A DNA stretch of 64,000 bases from Sphingomonas sp. (lineage in GTDB: Bacteria; Pseudomonadota; Alphaproteobacteria; Sphingomonadales; Sphingomonadaceae), in contig QFPK01000005.1 in assembly GCA_003248865.1 (NCBI GenBank), forward strand, positions 62,001 to 126,000, read 5' to 3'. The notes below the pieces were generated by a model, which searched no databases, had not been told where the DNA came from, and worked only from the letters and a program-made list of their open reading frames with translations. The translations under genes were made by a program, and so were the position numbers. Positions 34,500 through 42,936 of this stretch are shown here, piece by piece. Each line of letters begins with the position of its first letter. Positions within the stretch are counted from its first letter, which is position 1.

Positions 34500-34586
34500 T
34501 GGTGCGGTCGAGAAGACTCGAACTTCCACGGCCTTTCGGCCACAGCGACCTCAACGCTGCGCGTCTACCAGTTCCGCCACGACCGC
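34500..34586 (-). tRNA. tRNA-Leu (anticodon GAG)
   Basis: The reverse complement folds as a class II tRNA of 87 bases. The acceptor stem pairs 34,580-34,586 with 34,504-34,510, the D loop has the usual ggtaga, and the anticodon stem cagcg/cgctg holds the loop ttgaggt with anticodon GAG. A long variable arm and a ttcgagt T loop follow. The CCA end appears to be encoded (34,500-34,502), and a T6 run follows it, as in tRNA terminators. It reads CUC and CUU leucine codons. Confidence 0.95.
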
Positions 34587-34691
34587 ACGCCGATGCCACA
34601 ACGGGATGCCCCGCCGACTGGTGAGCGCGCGCCCTAGCAGGCACGAACTCCCGGTTCAACCACCTTTTTCAGGCGGCGCCTCGGGTGGCGC

Positions 34692-35819
34692 TCAGGCCGC
34701 CTTGCGCAGGAAAACCGTGCCGGCGGAATATCCCGCGCCGAACGAGCAGATGAGGCCGGTGTCGCCGGCGGCGAGATCGTCGCTGTTCAGGTGGAAGGCG
34801 ATGATAGAGCCCGCCGACGAGGTGTTGGCATAGCTGTCGAGCACGGTCGGGCTTTCATCCGGGCTGGCCTCGTGGCCGAGCACCTTCGACGAGATCAGCC
34901 GGTTCATGCCCGCATTGGCCTGATGCAGCCACATCCGGCGCAGCGAGGCGGATTCCAGCCCCAGATCGGCCATGTGCGCGACGATCATGTCCGAGACCAT
35001 CGGCACCACTTCCCGGAACACCTTGCGGCCCTCCTGGCGGAACAGTTTGTCCGGCTGGTTCGCGGCTTCCGGCGCGGCGCGGTTCAGGAAGCCGAAGTTG
35101 TTGCGGATGTTGTTAGAGAATTCCGTCTTCAGCCGGGTGCCCAGGATTTCCCAATGGGCGGCCGGCGCGATTTCCTGCGATTCCACCAGGATGGCGGTGG
35201 CGACGTCGCCGAAGATGAAGTGGCTGTCGCGATCGCGCCAGTTGAGGTGGCCCGAGCAAACCTCGGGGTTCACCACCAGCACGCTTTTCGCATGGCCGGC
35301 ACGGATGAAATCGGCCGCCGTCTGGATGCCGAAGGTCGCGCTGGAGCAGGCGACGTTCATGTCGAAGGCGAAGCCCTGAATGCCGAGTGCGGCCTGCACC
35401 TCGATGGCGATGGCGGGATAGGCGCGCTGCATGTTGGAACAGGCGCAGAGCACGGCATCGACATCCGCCGCGCTGCGGCCGGCGCGTTGCAGCGCTTGGG
35501 TGGCGGCCTTCACGGCGATTTCGGCCAGCACGGACAGCTCCGTGTCGGGCCGTTCAGGGATGCGCGGGCACATCACGTCTGGATCGAGGATGGGCGCCTT
35601 CGACAGCACATAGCGCGCCTTGATGCCGCTCGCCTTCTCGATGAATTCGGCGGAGGAGGGGGTCAGTGCCTGCACCTCGCCGGCTTCGATGTCGGCGGCG
35701 TTGGCGGCGTTGAAGCGCTCGGCCCAGGCATTGTAGCTTTCGACCAGCTCATCGTTCGAGATGCTGTCGGTGGGGGTGAACAGGCCGGTGGCCGAGATCA
35801 CAGGGTTAGGCGTGCTCAA
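34692..35819 (-). CDS. Beta-ketoacyl-ACP synthase III-like (KASIII) enzyme, long form
   Basis: The protein has 375 residues, longer than FabH (317). The thiolase-fold triad is visible as MNVACSSATFG (Cys158), WLHQANAGMN (His299) and DSYANTSSAGS (Asn332). FabH-like enzymes start fatty acid synthesis by condensing acyl-CoA with malonyl-ACP. This longer alphaproteobacterial branch may have another acyl substrate. The start appears to be TTG 35,819 after gggagaa, since it begins the thiolase fold; GTG 35,801 is a weaker option. It shares a strand with thyA, which lies 24 bases upstream. No other fatty acid genes are adjacent. Confidence 0.87.
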   Translation of the reverse strand: MSTPNPVISATGLFTPTDSISNDELVESYNAWAERFNAANAADIEAGEVQALTPSSAEFIEKASGIKARYVLSKAPILDPDVMCPRIPERPDTELSVLAEIAVKAATQALQRAGRSAADVDAVLCACSNMQRAYPAIAIEVQAALGIQGFAFDMNVACSSATFGIQTAADFIRAGHAKSVLVVNPEVCSGHLNWRDRDSHFIFGDVATAILVESQEIAPAAHWEILGTRLKTEFSNNIRNNFGFLNRAAPEAANQPDKLFRQEGRKVFREVVPMVSDMIVAHMADLGLESASLRRMWLHQANAGMNRLISSKVLGHEASPDESPTVLDSYANTSSAGSIIAFHLNSDDLAAGDTGLICSFGAGYSAGTVFLRKAA

Positions 35820-35843
35820 TGGGTTCTCCCGAAGGGCGTGGCT

Positions 35844-36755
35844 CTAGACGGCCACTGGTGCGGCGATCGCAGGGTGCGGATCATAGCCCGTCAGCGTCAT
35901 ATGCTCCAGCCGATAGTCGAACAGGCTGGCGGCCGCGCCGAGCGACAAGGAGGGGAAGGGGCGCGGTTCGCGCGCCAGCATGGTTTCGACGAGATGGGCG
36001 TGGTTCAGATAGAGGTGCACATCCGCCCCCATCCACACGATCTCGCCGGGCGCATAGCCGCACTGATCGGCCAGCATGCGCAGCAGCAGCGCGGCTTCGA
36101 AGATGTTGAAGGGGAAGCCCAGCCCCAGGTCGCAGCTGCGCTGATAGAGGATGCCCGAGAGCCGGTCCGGCCCGTCTGAGCGCGGCTCCACGAAATATTG
36201 GTAGGTCATGTGGCAGGGCGGCAGCGCCATCCCGCCCAGTTCGGCGACGTTCCAGCCGGTAAAGATGTGGCGGCGGCTGGCGGGGTTCTGCTTCAGGCTG
36301 GTCAGCAGCGCCTCGATCTGGTCGTGCGTCTCTCCGTCTGGCCCCAGCCAGCGACGCCATTGCTTGCCGTAGACGGGGCCGAGCTCTCCCCATTCGGCGG
36401 CGAAGGCGTCGTCCGACAGGATGCGGGCTTCGAACTCGTCGCGGGTCAGGCTCTCGCCGGTCGCCTTCTGGTGGCGTTCCATCGGCCAGTTCGTCCAGAT
36501 GTGCACACCCTGCGCCACCAGCGGGCGGATGTTCGTCTGCCCCTCCAGGAACCAGACCAATTCCTTCACGGCCGATTTCCAGAACACGCGCTTTGTGGTG
36601 AGGAGCGGCACGGTGCCGTCCGACAGGTCGAATCGGAGCATGGCGCCGAACAGGGCGCGGGTGCCGACCCCGGTGCGGTCGCGCCGCTCGCTGCCCTTGG
36701 TCCACACCTGTCGCATCAGGTCCAGCACGGCGGATTCCGGGGGCGGCGATGTCAT
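35844..36755 (-). CDS. thyA: Thymidylate synthase
   Basis: The protein has 303 residues, somewhat longer than ThyA of Escherichia coli (264). It carries SERRDRTGVGTRALFG at the start (phosphate loop), ELGPVYGKQWRRW (dUMP contact) and the catalytic Cys181 in MALPPCHMTYQYFV. FPFNIFEAALLLRMLA and MGADVHLYLNH are the folate and nucleotide regions. It methylates dUMP to dTMP with methylenetetrahydrofolate. A frame extends far upstream, but ATG 36,755 starts the conserved protein. It diverges from the NfrB-like gene by 117 bases. No dihydrofolate reductase gene is beside it. Confidence 0.95.
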   Translation of the reverse strand: MTSPPPESAVLDLMRQVWTKGSERRDRTGVGTRALFGAMLRFDLSDGTVPLLTTKRVFWKSAVKELVWFLEGQTNIRPLVAQGVHIWTNWPMERHQKATGESLTRDEFEARILSDDAFAAEWGELGPVYGKQWRRWLGPDGETHDQIEALLTSLKQNPASRRHIFTGWNVAELGGMALPPCHMTYQYFVEPRSDGPDRLSGILYQRSCDLGLGFPFNIFEAALLLRMLADQCGYAPGEIVWMGADVHLYLNHAHLVETMLAREPRPFPSLSLGAAASLFDYRLEHMTLTGYDPHPAIAAPVAV

Positions 36756-36872
36756 GCGCAGCGTGCTAGCCCAAGCGATGGCGCGGGGGAAGCGGTTGCT
36801 CTTGCCACGGGTGGGGCATGTGCTAGCTAACCGGTCAGGGGGTCGGCCAAAACTGCCTGGGGGCTTTGGCCG

Positions 36873-38261
36873 TTGATTGAACTGGTGCCGCTGCTGGCCA
36901 TTCTGGCCGTCCTGACTCGTGAGCTGTTGTGGTTGACGGCTTCGGGAATCTTCCTTTCCAGCATGGACGATATCGCGGTGGACCTGCTGTGGCTGGGGCG
37001 TTTCGCCTTTCGGCGGGAGCAGCCGCTGCCGCCCGCGCCTGCCGAGCCGGGGCGATTCGCGCTGATCGTGCCCGCCTGGGACGAATCCGCCGTGATCGGG
37101 GCCATGCTGGCGCGGCTGTGCGGCACCATCCCCGATCCGCGCCTGTGTGTGTTCGTGGGGGTCTATCCCAACGATCCCGCGACACTGGCGGCCGTGCAGG
37201 CGGTGGGGGATGCGCGGGTGACGCCGGTGCTGACGGGCGCACCGGGGCCGACCACCAAGGCCGACTGCCTGAACCATCTGTGGCGGGGTGTGTTGGCGCA
37301 TGAGGCGCGGGTGGGCGCGCGCTTCAAGGCGGTGATCCTGCATGATGCCGAGGATGTCGTCGATCCGGCGAGCATCGACCTTTATGACCGCTGGATCCCG
37401 GAACTGGCGATGGTGCAAGTGCCGGTGCTGCCCATCCAGGACCCGGACACGCGCTGGGTGTCGGGCCATTATTGCGACGAGTTCGCCCAGGCCCATGCCA
37501 AGGACATGATGGTGCGCGGCTTCCTTGGGGCGCCGGTTCCTTCCGCCGGGGTGGGAACCGCGATCGACCGCGACGTGCTGGAACGGCTGGCAGGGCCTGC
37601 GCAGGCGCCGTTCGACGCCGCGAGCCTGACCGAGGATTACGAGATGGGTACCCGGGTTCACCGGCTGGGGCTGAAGGGGCGGATGGTGCGCGCCCATGTG
37701 AACGGCCGGCTGGTGGCGACACGGGCCTATTTTCCCGCCAGCATCGACACGGCGGTCCGCCAGAAAAGCCGCTGGCTGACGGGGATCGCGCTCTCCGGCT
37801 GGGACCGGCTGGGGTGGGACGGCGGGCCCGCCACGCGCTGGATGCTGTTGCGGGACAGGAAAGGGCTGTTCACCGCCGGAATCGCCATGCTTGGTTATGT
37901 GGTGGCGGCGCTGGTGCTGCTGCAACTGGCGCTGCGGGCGTGGGTCTCGCAGCGCGCAGGGGTGCCGCTGCCGCCGCTGGTGGCCGGGACGGAATCGATG
38001 CTGCCGGGCTTCCTGCTGCTGAATCTGTTGCTGCTGGGGTGGCGGCTGGCGGTGCGGGCAGGCTTCACCGGCGCCGCCTATGGCTGGGCGGAAGGGCTGA
38101 TGGCGATGCCGCGTGCCGTGCTGGCCAATGCCATCAACTTCCTGGCAGCGCTGAAAGCGTTGGGGAGGTACCGGCAGGCGCTGGGCACGGGCGCACCGCC
38201 GGACTGGGGCAAGACCGAGCATCGTTTCCCCGACGCCGGGGTAGAGACCGCCAATGGCTGA
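36873..38261 (+). CDS. NfrB-like membrane glycosyltransferase (GT2)
   Basis: The protein has 462 residues. An N-terminal membrane segment (about 5-30) leads to a GT2 domain with HDAEDVVDP (Asp158, Asp161), SLTEDYEMGTRV (Glu254, Asp255) and RQKSRWLTGI (Gln297, Arg300, Trp301), the set used by processive synthases of the cellulose synthase type. At least two membrane helices follow (about 334-355 and 375-395). NfrB of Escherichia coli is longer (about 745) and is the inner-membrane partner of NfrA in phage N4 adsorption and surface glycan synthesis. Here the C-terminal NfrB extension is absent. TTG 36,873 is the likely start. It overlaps the next gene by 8 bases. Confidence 0.83.
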   Translation: MIELVPLLAILAVLTRELLWLTASGIFLSSMDDIAVDLLWLGRFAFRREQPLPPAPAEPGRFALIVPAWDESAVIGAMLARLCGTIPDPRLCVFVGVYPNDPATLAAVQAVGDARVTPVLTGAPGPTTKADCLNHLWRGVLAHEARVGARFKAVILHDAEDVVDPASIDLYDRWIPELAMVQVPVLPIQDPDTRWVSGHYCDEFAQAHAKDMMVRGFLGAPVPSAGVGTAIDRDVLERLAGPAQAPFDAASLTEDYEMGTRVHRLGLKGRMVRAHVNGRLVATRAYFPASIDTAVRQKSRWLTGIALSGWDRLGWDGGPATRWMLLRDRKGLFTAGIAMLGYVVAALVLLQLALRAWVSQRAGVPLPPLVAGTESMLPGFLLLNLLLLGWRLAVRAGFTGAAYGWAEGLMAMPRAVLANAINFLAALKALGRYRQALGTGAPPDWGKTEHRFPDAGVETANG

Positions 38262-39558
38262 GCGGATGGTGGAGGGCCGTGCGCTCAGGACCTATCAGCT
38301 GCTGCTCGTGCTGGCGGCGGGCTGGGCGCTGGGGCGGATGCCGCAATGGCTGGAGGCGGAAACGGCGGAGGCGGTGAAGCTGGCCGCTGCGTTGTCGCCG
38401 TCTGCACCGGCAGAAGTTGCGCCTGATCGCGAGCAGCTGGCGCGGATGTCGGCGGGGATCGCGGCGCAGGTGGCGGCTGAGGTGGCCGATGCGACCGTGG
38501 CGCGGCTGATCGCGGCGGGCTGGGGGCCGGGCGGCGGCGCGGCTGCAGCGCCGCAGCGGGTCGTGCTGGAAGCGCCAAACAGGCTGCCGCCGCAGGAAAC
38601 GGTGGTGCGGGTGGTGACGGAGCCGCAATCCGCAGGCTGGTTCGGTTACAGCCTGCCGCCGGGGCCGACGCCTGTCGCTGCGGTTTCCACGCCCGCGCCA
38701 TCCTCGCCGGTGCCGCCGTCGACCTCGCCGGAGGCCCATGCCACCGCGACCGCCGGCTATGCCGCGATCCGCGTGGGCGATCTGAAGCAGGGCGTCGGGT
38801 TGCTGAAGGCCGCCGAAGCGATGGACCCGAAGGCGCCGCAGGCCGAAAGCTGGCGCAACGATGTGAAGCAGCTGACCCGGCGCTGGTCCGGCGGCGGCTA
38901 TGTGCTGACCCGCGAAGGGGCAGGGGGCGGCGACCCGCTCGCGGCTTCGCCGGTGCTGGGGGGCGGGCAGGCGGGCATCGCGCTGGGCTATCGGTTGAAC
39001 CCGCTGGGAAAGCAGCGCCTTTCCCTGATCGGCCGAGTTTCGGCCGCCACCGCGACGCAGGGCGGGCTGGACGGCGAGACGACCGAAGCGGCGCTGGGGC
39101 TGCGCTGGGAGCCCTCGCGCAAGATCCCCATCGCCATCGATGTGGAACGGCGGTTCGCGCTCGGCACCTATTCCCGCAATGCCTGGGCCGGGCGGATATC
39201 CGGCGGAGCACAGCAGCACACGCAGGCCTGGGGCACCCGGCTGAAGCTGGAAGGCTATGCCGAGGCTGGCGTAGTGGAAGGCTTCACGAATACGGTCGAC
39301 CTCTATGGCGGCGCCCAGGCGCGTGGCAGCGTGCCGCTGTTCACGCTGGGCCGCACCCGCTTCGACGCGGGCGCGGGCGCATGGGGCGGGGCGCAGCGCA
39401 ACTATGGCGTCACGGCGTCGCGGCTGGACGTCGGCCCCTCCAGCCGGGTCTGGGTGGGGCCATGGCCCTTCTATGCCCAGATCGACTGGCGGCAGAAGGT
39501 GGCCGGCAACGCACAGCCCGGATCGGGGCCGGTGCTGACGGTGGCGGGGGAGTTCTAG
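38254..39558 (+). CDS. NfrA-like outer-membrane protein
   Basis: The protein has 434 residues. A signal-anchor helix (about 11-28) is followed by an alanine- and proline-rich stretch, a short TPR-like helix block (about 165-205: TAGYAAIRVGDLKQGVGLL, AEAMDPKAPQAE) and then a beta-strand-rich region ending in the typical outer-membrane Phe (AGEF). The barrel part resembles the NfrA C-terminal domain. In enterobacteria the NfrA-NfrB pair exports a surface glycan and is the receptor for phage N4. The gene overlaps the NfrB-like gene by 8 bases. The match is by layout and neighbour as much as by motif. Confidence 0.72.
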   Translation: MAERMVEGRALRTYQLLLVLAAGWALGRMPQWLEAETAEAVKLAAALSPSAPAEVAPDREQLARMSAGIAAQVAAEVADATVARLIAAGWGPGGGAAAAPQRVVLEAPNRLPPQETVVRVVTEPQSAGWFGYSLPPGPTPVAAVSTPAPSSPVPPSTSPEAHATATAGYAAIRVGDLKQGVGLLKAAEAMDPKAPQAESWRNDVKQLTRRWSGGGYVLTREGAGGGDPLAASPVLGGGQAGIALGYRLNPLGKQRLSLIGRVSAATATQGGLDGETTEAALGLRWEPSRKIPIAIDVERRFALGTYSRNAWAGRISGGAQQHTQAWGTRLKLEGYAEAGVVEGFTNTVDLYGGAQARGSVPLFTLGRTRFDAGAGAWGGAQRNYGVTASRLDVGPSSRVWVGPWPFYAQIDWRQKVAGNAQPGSGPVLTVAGEF

Positions 39559-39568
39559 GCCGGAATGG

Positions 39569-39674
39569 TTTTTGCCTCCGGCGGGCAGTGAACCTCAGCC
39601 GTTAACGCAACCTCAATAATCATCCCAAAAATATGGATGCAGGGAGCACGACTCCCTGCCAGCCGGAGGCAGAA
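39569..39674. repeat. Composite inverted repeat with hairpin, family gcaggga/tccctgc, copy 3
   Basis: Outer arms 39,569-39,588 and 39,656-39,675 are reverse complements over about 18 of 20 positions. The left arm equals, in reverse orientation, 523-542 exactly. An inner stem, 39,639-39,646 with 39,652-39,659, has the family core. It lies between convergent genes, so it may also end transcription from both sides. Confidence 0.65.
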
Positions 39675-39676
39675 AT

Positions 39677-40312
39677 CTAGACGGGGAAGCCTGACGACTT
39701 CAGCTCGGCCTTCAGCAGGCTGGTGCCGGTGAAATGGTGGGCGAGCCAACCGGATTCACGGGCTGCCTGCACGTTCGCTTCATTGTCGTCGATGAAGATC
39801 GCTTCGCCGTCGCTTAGGCCGAAGCGTTGGCGGGCCAGCGCGTAGATGGCGGGGTCCGGTTTCACCAGACGTTCGTGGCCGGAAACGACGACGTCGGTGA
39901 AATGATCGAACAGCGGGGCTGTGGGGCGGAAGCGGTCCCAGAATTCGCCGGAGAAGTTGGTAATTCCGAACTGGGGGATGCCGGCTGCGGCGAGGGCTTC
40001 CACCAGTTCATGGGTGCCGGGGATGGGGCCAGGGATGGTTTCCAGCCAGCGCGGGCCATAAGCCGCGATCAGTTCGGCTTCGGCCGGATATTCGGCGATC
40101 AATTCCGCCGAGGTTTCGGCGAAGGGGCGCCCGGCATCATGCTGGAAGTGCCAGGCGCGCGTGACCACGTTCGACAGGAACCAGTCCAGCCGATCTGCAT
40201 CAGGAATCAGCTTCGCATAGAGGAAGCGGGGATCCCAATCATAGAGGACGTGGCCGACGTCCCAGACAACGGCCTTTGGCCTTGGCCAGACGACGGCCTT
40301 CGGCCCCGGCAC
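39677..40312 (-). CDS. HAD-family hydrolase with duplicated N-terminal segment
   Basis: The protein has 211 residues. VVWDVGHVLYDWDP holds the HAD nucleophile Asp18 (normally DxGGVL here), ITNFSGEF is motif II, LVKPDPAIY gives the motif III Lys, and IFIDDNEANVQAA is motif IV. It is probably a small-molecule phosphatase or dehalogenase-like enzyme. The start at GTG 40,312 shows eight residues, PGPKAVVW, repeated as PRPKAVVW, so the first copy is probably a recent tandem duplication and may not be needed. It ends near the composite repeat and lies 2 bases downstream of rpmJ. Confidence 0.83.
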   Translation of the reverse strand: MPGPKAVVWPRPKAVVWDVGHVLYDWDPRFLYAKLIPDADRLDWFLSNVVTRAWHFQHDAGRPFAETSAELIAEYPAEAELIAAYGPRWLETIPGPIPGTHELVEALAAAGIPQFGITNFSGEFWDRFRPTAPLFDHFTDVVVSGHERLVKPDPAIYALARQRFGLSDGEAIFIDDNEANVQAARESGWLAHHFTGTSLLKAELKSSGFPV

Positions 40313-40314
40313 GC

Positions 40315-40440
40315 TCAGCCTTGGCGAGCCTTGAAGCGGCGGTTCGTCTTGTTGATGACATAGGTGCGGCCGCGGCGGCGGATCACACGGTTGTCACGGT
40401 GCCGCCCCTTGAGCGACTTGAGGCTGTTGCGGATCTTCAT
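40315..40440 (-). CDS. rpmJ: 50S ribosomal protein L36
   Basis: The protein has 41 residues, the length of the second L36 type ([20 protein letters not shown] then [21 protein letters not shown]). The zinc-ribbon cysteines are absent, as usual in this variant. It is a small basic protein of the large ribosomal subunit. A clear ribosome site, ggggaag, lies 4 bases before ATG 40,440. The gene stands alone, as L36 variants often do. Confidence 0.95.
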   Translation of the reverse strand: MKIRNSLKSLKGRHRDNRVIRRRGRTYVINKTNRRFKARQG

Positions 40441-40571
40441 GTTACTTCCCCGGGGGATTCGAAATTGAGCGGCGCGCATAAGAGGTGGCCCGGAGAAAGT
40501 CAATCTGAGGGCAGCCGACAGGGGCTCCGCAGTTGGCAAATCCCGCGCCCCGCTGCTAGTCGGCTGAGCCC

Positions 40572-41708
40572 ATGGGCATCAGCATCAGTTCCGCCTTCGA
40601 TTCGGGCAATATCCGCGTGATCGGCCAGACCGGCCCGTATCATTTCGCGCTCGCCATCAACATCGATGCGGGCGGCGAGTTTTTCCAATGGTTTCATTTC
40701 CGCGTGAACGGCGCCAAGGGTGTGCCGCTGACGCTGGATATCACCGGCCTGCAGAAATCCGCCTATCCGGGCGGCTGGCCGGATTATCAGGCGCGGGTTT
40801 CGGTCGACCGCCAGCACTGGGTGCAGGCGGAGACCAGCTACAACCCCGGAGAGGCGGACGGCACGCTGACCATCCGCGTGACGCCCACGAGTGACTTTCT
40901 GTGGATCGCCTATTTCGCGCCCTATTCCAACGAGCGGCATCTGGACCTGATCGCGCGTATGGCGTTGCAGCCGGGCGTAGAGGCGAGCGTGCTGGGCCAT
41001 TCGCTGGACGGGCGCCCGATGGACTGCCTGGAATTGGGAGAGGGCCCGAAGCAGGTCTGGCTCTATGCCCGCCAGCATCCGGGCGAGACCATGGCCGAAT
41101 GGTGGATGGAAGGCGCGCTGGAGGAACTGACGGACGCGGCCTCTCCGCTGGCGCGGACCTTGCGGGCGAAGGCGCGGTTCCACATCGTGCCCAACATGAA
41201 CCCGGACGGCGCCTTCCGGGGCTATCTGCGCACCAATGCGGCGGGGGCGAACCTGAACCGGGAATGGGCGGACCCGACGCCGGAGCGCTCCCCCGAGGTG
41301 CTGTGCGTGCGCAACCGCATGGACGAGACCGGCGTGGATTTCGCGCTGGACGTGCATGGCGACGAGGCGCTGCCGCACAATTTCATCGCCGGTTTCGAAG
41401 GGGTGCCGGGCGTGACCAACCGGCAGCTGGATCTGTTGGAGCGCTATAAGGAATCGCTAGCCGGGCATAACCCCGAGTTCCAGACCAGGATCGGCTATCC
41501 GGTGACCCCGCCGGGCAAGGCCAATCTGGCGATGTCGACCAACCATGTGGCGCACCGCTTTGGTTGCGTGTCCGCCACGCTGGAAATGCCGTTCAAGGAT
41601 GTGCTGGAGTTGCCGGACGGCACTGTCGGCTGGTCTCCGGCGCGGAGCCGGCATCTGGGGCGGGCCTGCCTGGCGGCGCTCGCCGATATCATCGACGATC
41701 TTGGTTAA
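40572..41708 (+). CDS. M14-family zinc carboxypeptidase (cytosolic carboxypeptidase-like)
   Basis: The protein has 378 residues. After an N-terminal beta-sandwich (about 1-115) the catalytic domain shows [13 protein letters not shown] (HxxE zinc pair), [20 protein letters not shown] (substrate Arg/Asn region), DVHGDE (third zinc ligand) and [10 protein letters not shown] (catalytic Glu). The N-terminal sandwich is the hallmark of the CCP/M14D group, which removes C-terminal or side-chain amino acids in the cytosol. ATG 40,572 begins the fold. It is 9 bases before gpmA, so may share its transcript. The physiological substrate is unknown. Confidence 0.85.
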   Translation: MGISISSAFDSGNIRVIGQTGPYHFALAINIDAGGEFFQWFHFRVNGAKGVPLTLDITGLQKSAYPGGWPDYQARVSVDRQHWVQAETSYNPGEADGTLTIRVTPTSDFLWIAYFAPYSNERHLDLIARMALQPGVEASVLGHSLDGRPMDCLELGEGPKQVWLYARQHPGETMAEWWMEGALEELTDAASPLARTLRAKARFHIVPNMNPDGAFRGYLRTNAAGANLNREWADPTPERSPEVLCVRNRMDETGVDFALDVHGDEALPHNFIAGFEGVPGVTNRQLDLLERYKESLAGHNPEFQTRIGYPVTPPGKANLAMSTNHVAHRFGCVSATLEMPFKDVLELPDGTVGWSPARSRHLGRACLAALADIIDDLG

Positions 41709-41717
41709 GGGAGTTTA

Positions 41718-42401
41718 ATGGTTCAGCTCGTTCTCATCCGCCACGGACAATCGGCCTGGAATCTGGAAAACCGCTTCACCGGCTGGTGGGACGTGAACCT
41801 GACGGAGAAGGGCGTCGCCGAGGCGAAGGCGGCCGGTGCGGCGCTGAAGGCGGGCGGCTATGATTTCGATGTGGCCTTCACCAGCCTGCAGACCCGCGCC
41901 ATCAAGACGCTGAACCTGGTGCTGGAGGAAATGGGCCGGCTGTGGCTGCCCGTCACGAAGGACTGGCGCTTCAACGAGCGCCACTATGGCGGGCTGACGG
42001 GGCTGGACAAGGCCGAGACCGCCGCAAAGCATGGCGATGCGCAGGTGAAGATCTGGCGCCGCAGCTTCGACATTCCGCCACCGGTGCAGGAAAAGGGCAG
42101 CGAATATGATGTCTCGACCGACCGCCGCTATGCCGGGATTCCGATCCCGCAGACCGAGAGCCTGAAGGACACCATCGCCCGCGCGCTGCCGGCGTTCGAC
42201 CAGTTGGTGGTGCCCGAACTGCGCGCCGGCCGCCGCGTGGTGATCGCCGCGCACGGCAATTCGCTCCGCGCGCTGGTGAAGCATCTTTCGGGCATTTCCG
42301 ACGAGGATATCGTGGAGTTTGAGATCCCCACCGGGGTTCCCATCCTCTACACGCTGGATGCCGACCTGAAGGCGACCGACCGGCAGTTCCTGAAGCTGTA
42401 A
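41718..42401 (+). CDS. gpmA: 2,3-bisphosphoglycerate-dependent phosphoglycerate mutase
   Basis: The protein has 227 residues, the standard length. The phosphohistidine motif [10 protein letters not shown] (His9) starts the protein, and [15 protein letters not shown] and [16 protein letters not shown] complete the active site. [15 protein letters not shown] holds the second His. It interconverts 3- and 2-phosphoglycerate in glycolysis. A strong ribosome site (agggag) precedes ATG 41,718. A terminator follows and separates it from purE. Confidence 0.95.
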   Translation: MVQLVLIRHGQSAWNLENRFTGWWDVNLTEKGVAEAKAAGAALKAGGYDFDVAFTSLQTRAIKTLNLVLEEMGRLWLPVTKDWRFNERHYGGLTGLDKAETAAKHGDAQVKIWRRSFDIPPPVQEKGSEYDVSTDRRYAGIPIPQTESLKDTIARALPAFDQLVVPELRAGRRVVIAAHGNSLRALVKHLSGISDEDIVEFEIPTGVPILYTLDADLKATDRQFLKL

Positions 42402-42414
42402 TGCTTGCCAATCG

Positions 42415-42442
42415 GCGGCCCGTTCCTTAGGGGCCGCTTTTT
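42415..42442 (+). terminator. Intrinsic terminator after gpmA
   Basis: The stem gcggccc (42,415-42,421) pairs with gggccgc (42,431-42,437) over a 9-base loop and is followed by ttttt. It lies 13 bases after the gpmA stop. Confidence 0.85.
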
Positions 42443-42456
42443 GCCGGGGATGGGCT

Positions 42457-42936
42457 GTGACTGCACTGGTCGGGATCATCATGGGAAGCGTCTCTGACTG
42501 GGAGACGATGCGCCACGCCGCCGAGGTGCTGGAAGCGCTGAAGGTGCCGCACGAGGTGAAGGTGGTCTCTGCCCACCGCACGCCGCGCCGCATGGTGGCC
42601 TATGCCGAAAGCGCGGCGGATCGCGGACTGAAGGTGATCGTAGCGGGCGCCGGCGGTGCCGCGCACCTGCCGGGCATGGTCGCCAGCCTGACGCCGCTGC
42701 CGGTGCTGGGCGTGCCGGTGCAATCTGCCGCGCTGTCGGGGCAGGACTCGCTGCTCTCCATCGTGCAGATGCCGGCCGGGGTGCCGGTGGGCACGCTGGC
42801 GATCGGCAAGGCCGGGGCCATCAATGCCGGGCTGCTGGCGGCCGCCATCCTCGCCACCAACGACAGCGAGCTGGCCGGGCGGCTGCGCGCCTGGCGGCAG
42901 GCGCAGACAGACGCGGTCGCGGACTCACCGCTATAA
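42457..42936 (+). CDS. purE: 5-(carboxyamino)imidazole ribonucleotide mutase
   Basis: The protein has 159 residues, standard for class I Pur[13 protein letters not shown] gives the phosphate loop, [10 protein letters not shown] is the conserved substrate loop, and [12 protein letters not shown] and [20 protein letters not shown] close the active site. It moves the carboxyl group from N5 to C4 in purine synthesis, working with PurK. The start is GTG 42,457, overlapped by no other gene. The stop overlaps purK by one base (TAATG). Confidence 0.95.
   Translation: MTALVGIIMGSVSDWETMRHAAEVLEALKVPHEVKVVSAHRTPRRMVAYAESAADRGLKVIVAGAGGAAHLPGMVASLTPLPVLGVPVQSAALSGQDSLLSIVQMPAGVPVGTLAIGKAGAINAGLLAAAILATNDSELAGRLRAWRQAQTDAVADSPL

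Noticed and set aside
34372..34659. Small minus-strand frame spanning the tRNA-Leu gene
   Set aside because: It covers the whole tRNA and its terminator, so it is not a protein gene.
35844..38222. Long minus-strand extension upstream of thyA
   Set aside because: The conserved thymidylate synthase begins at ATG 36,755. The upstream part is a shadow of the NfrB-like gene on the other strand.
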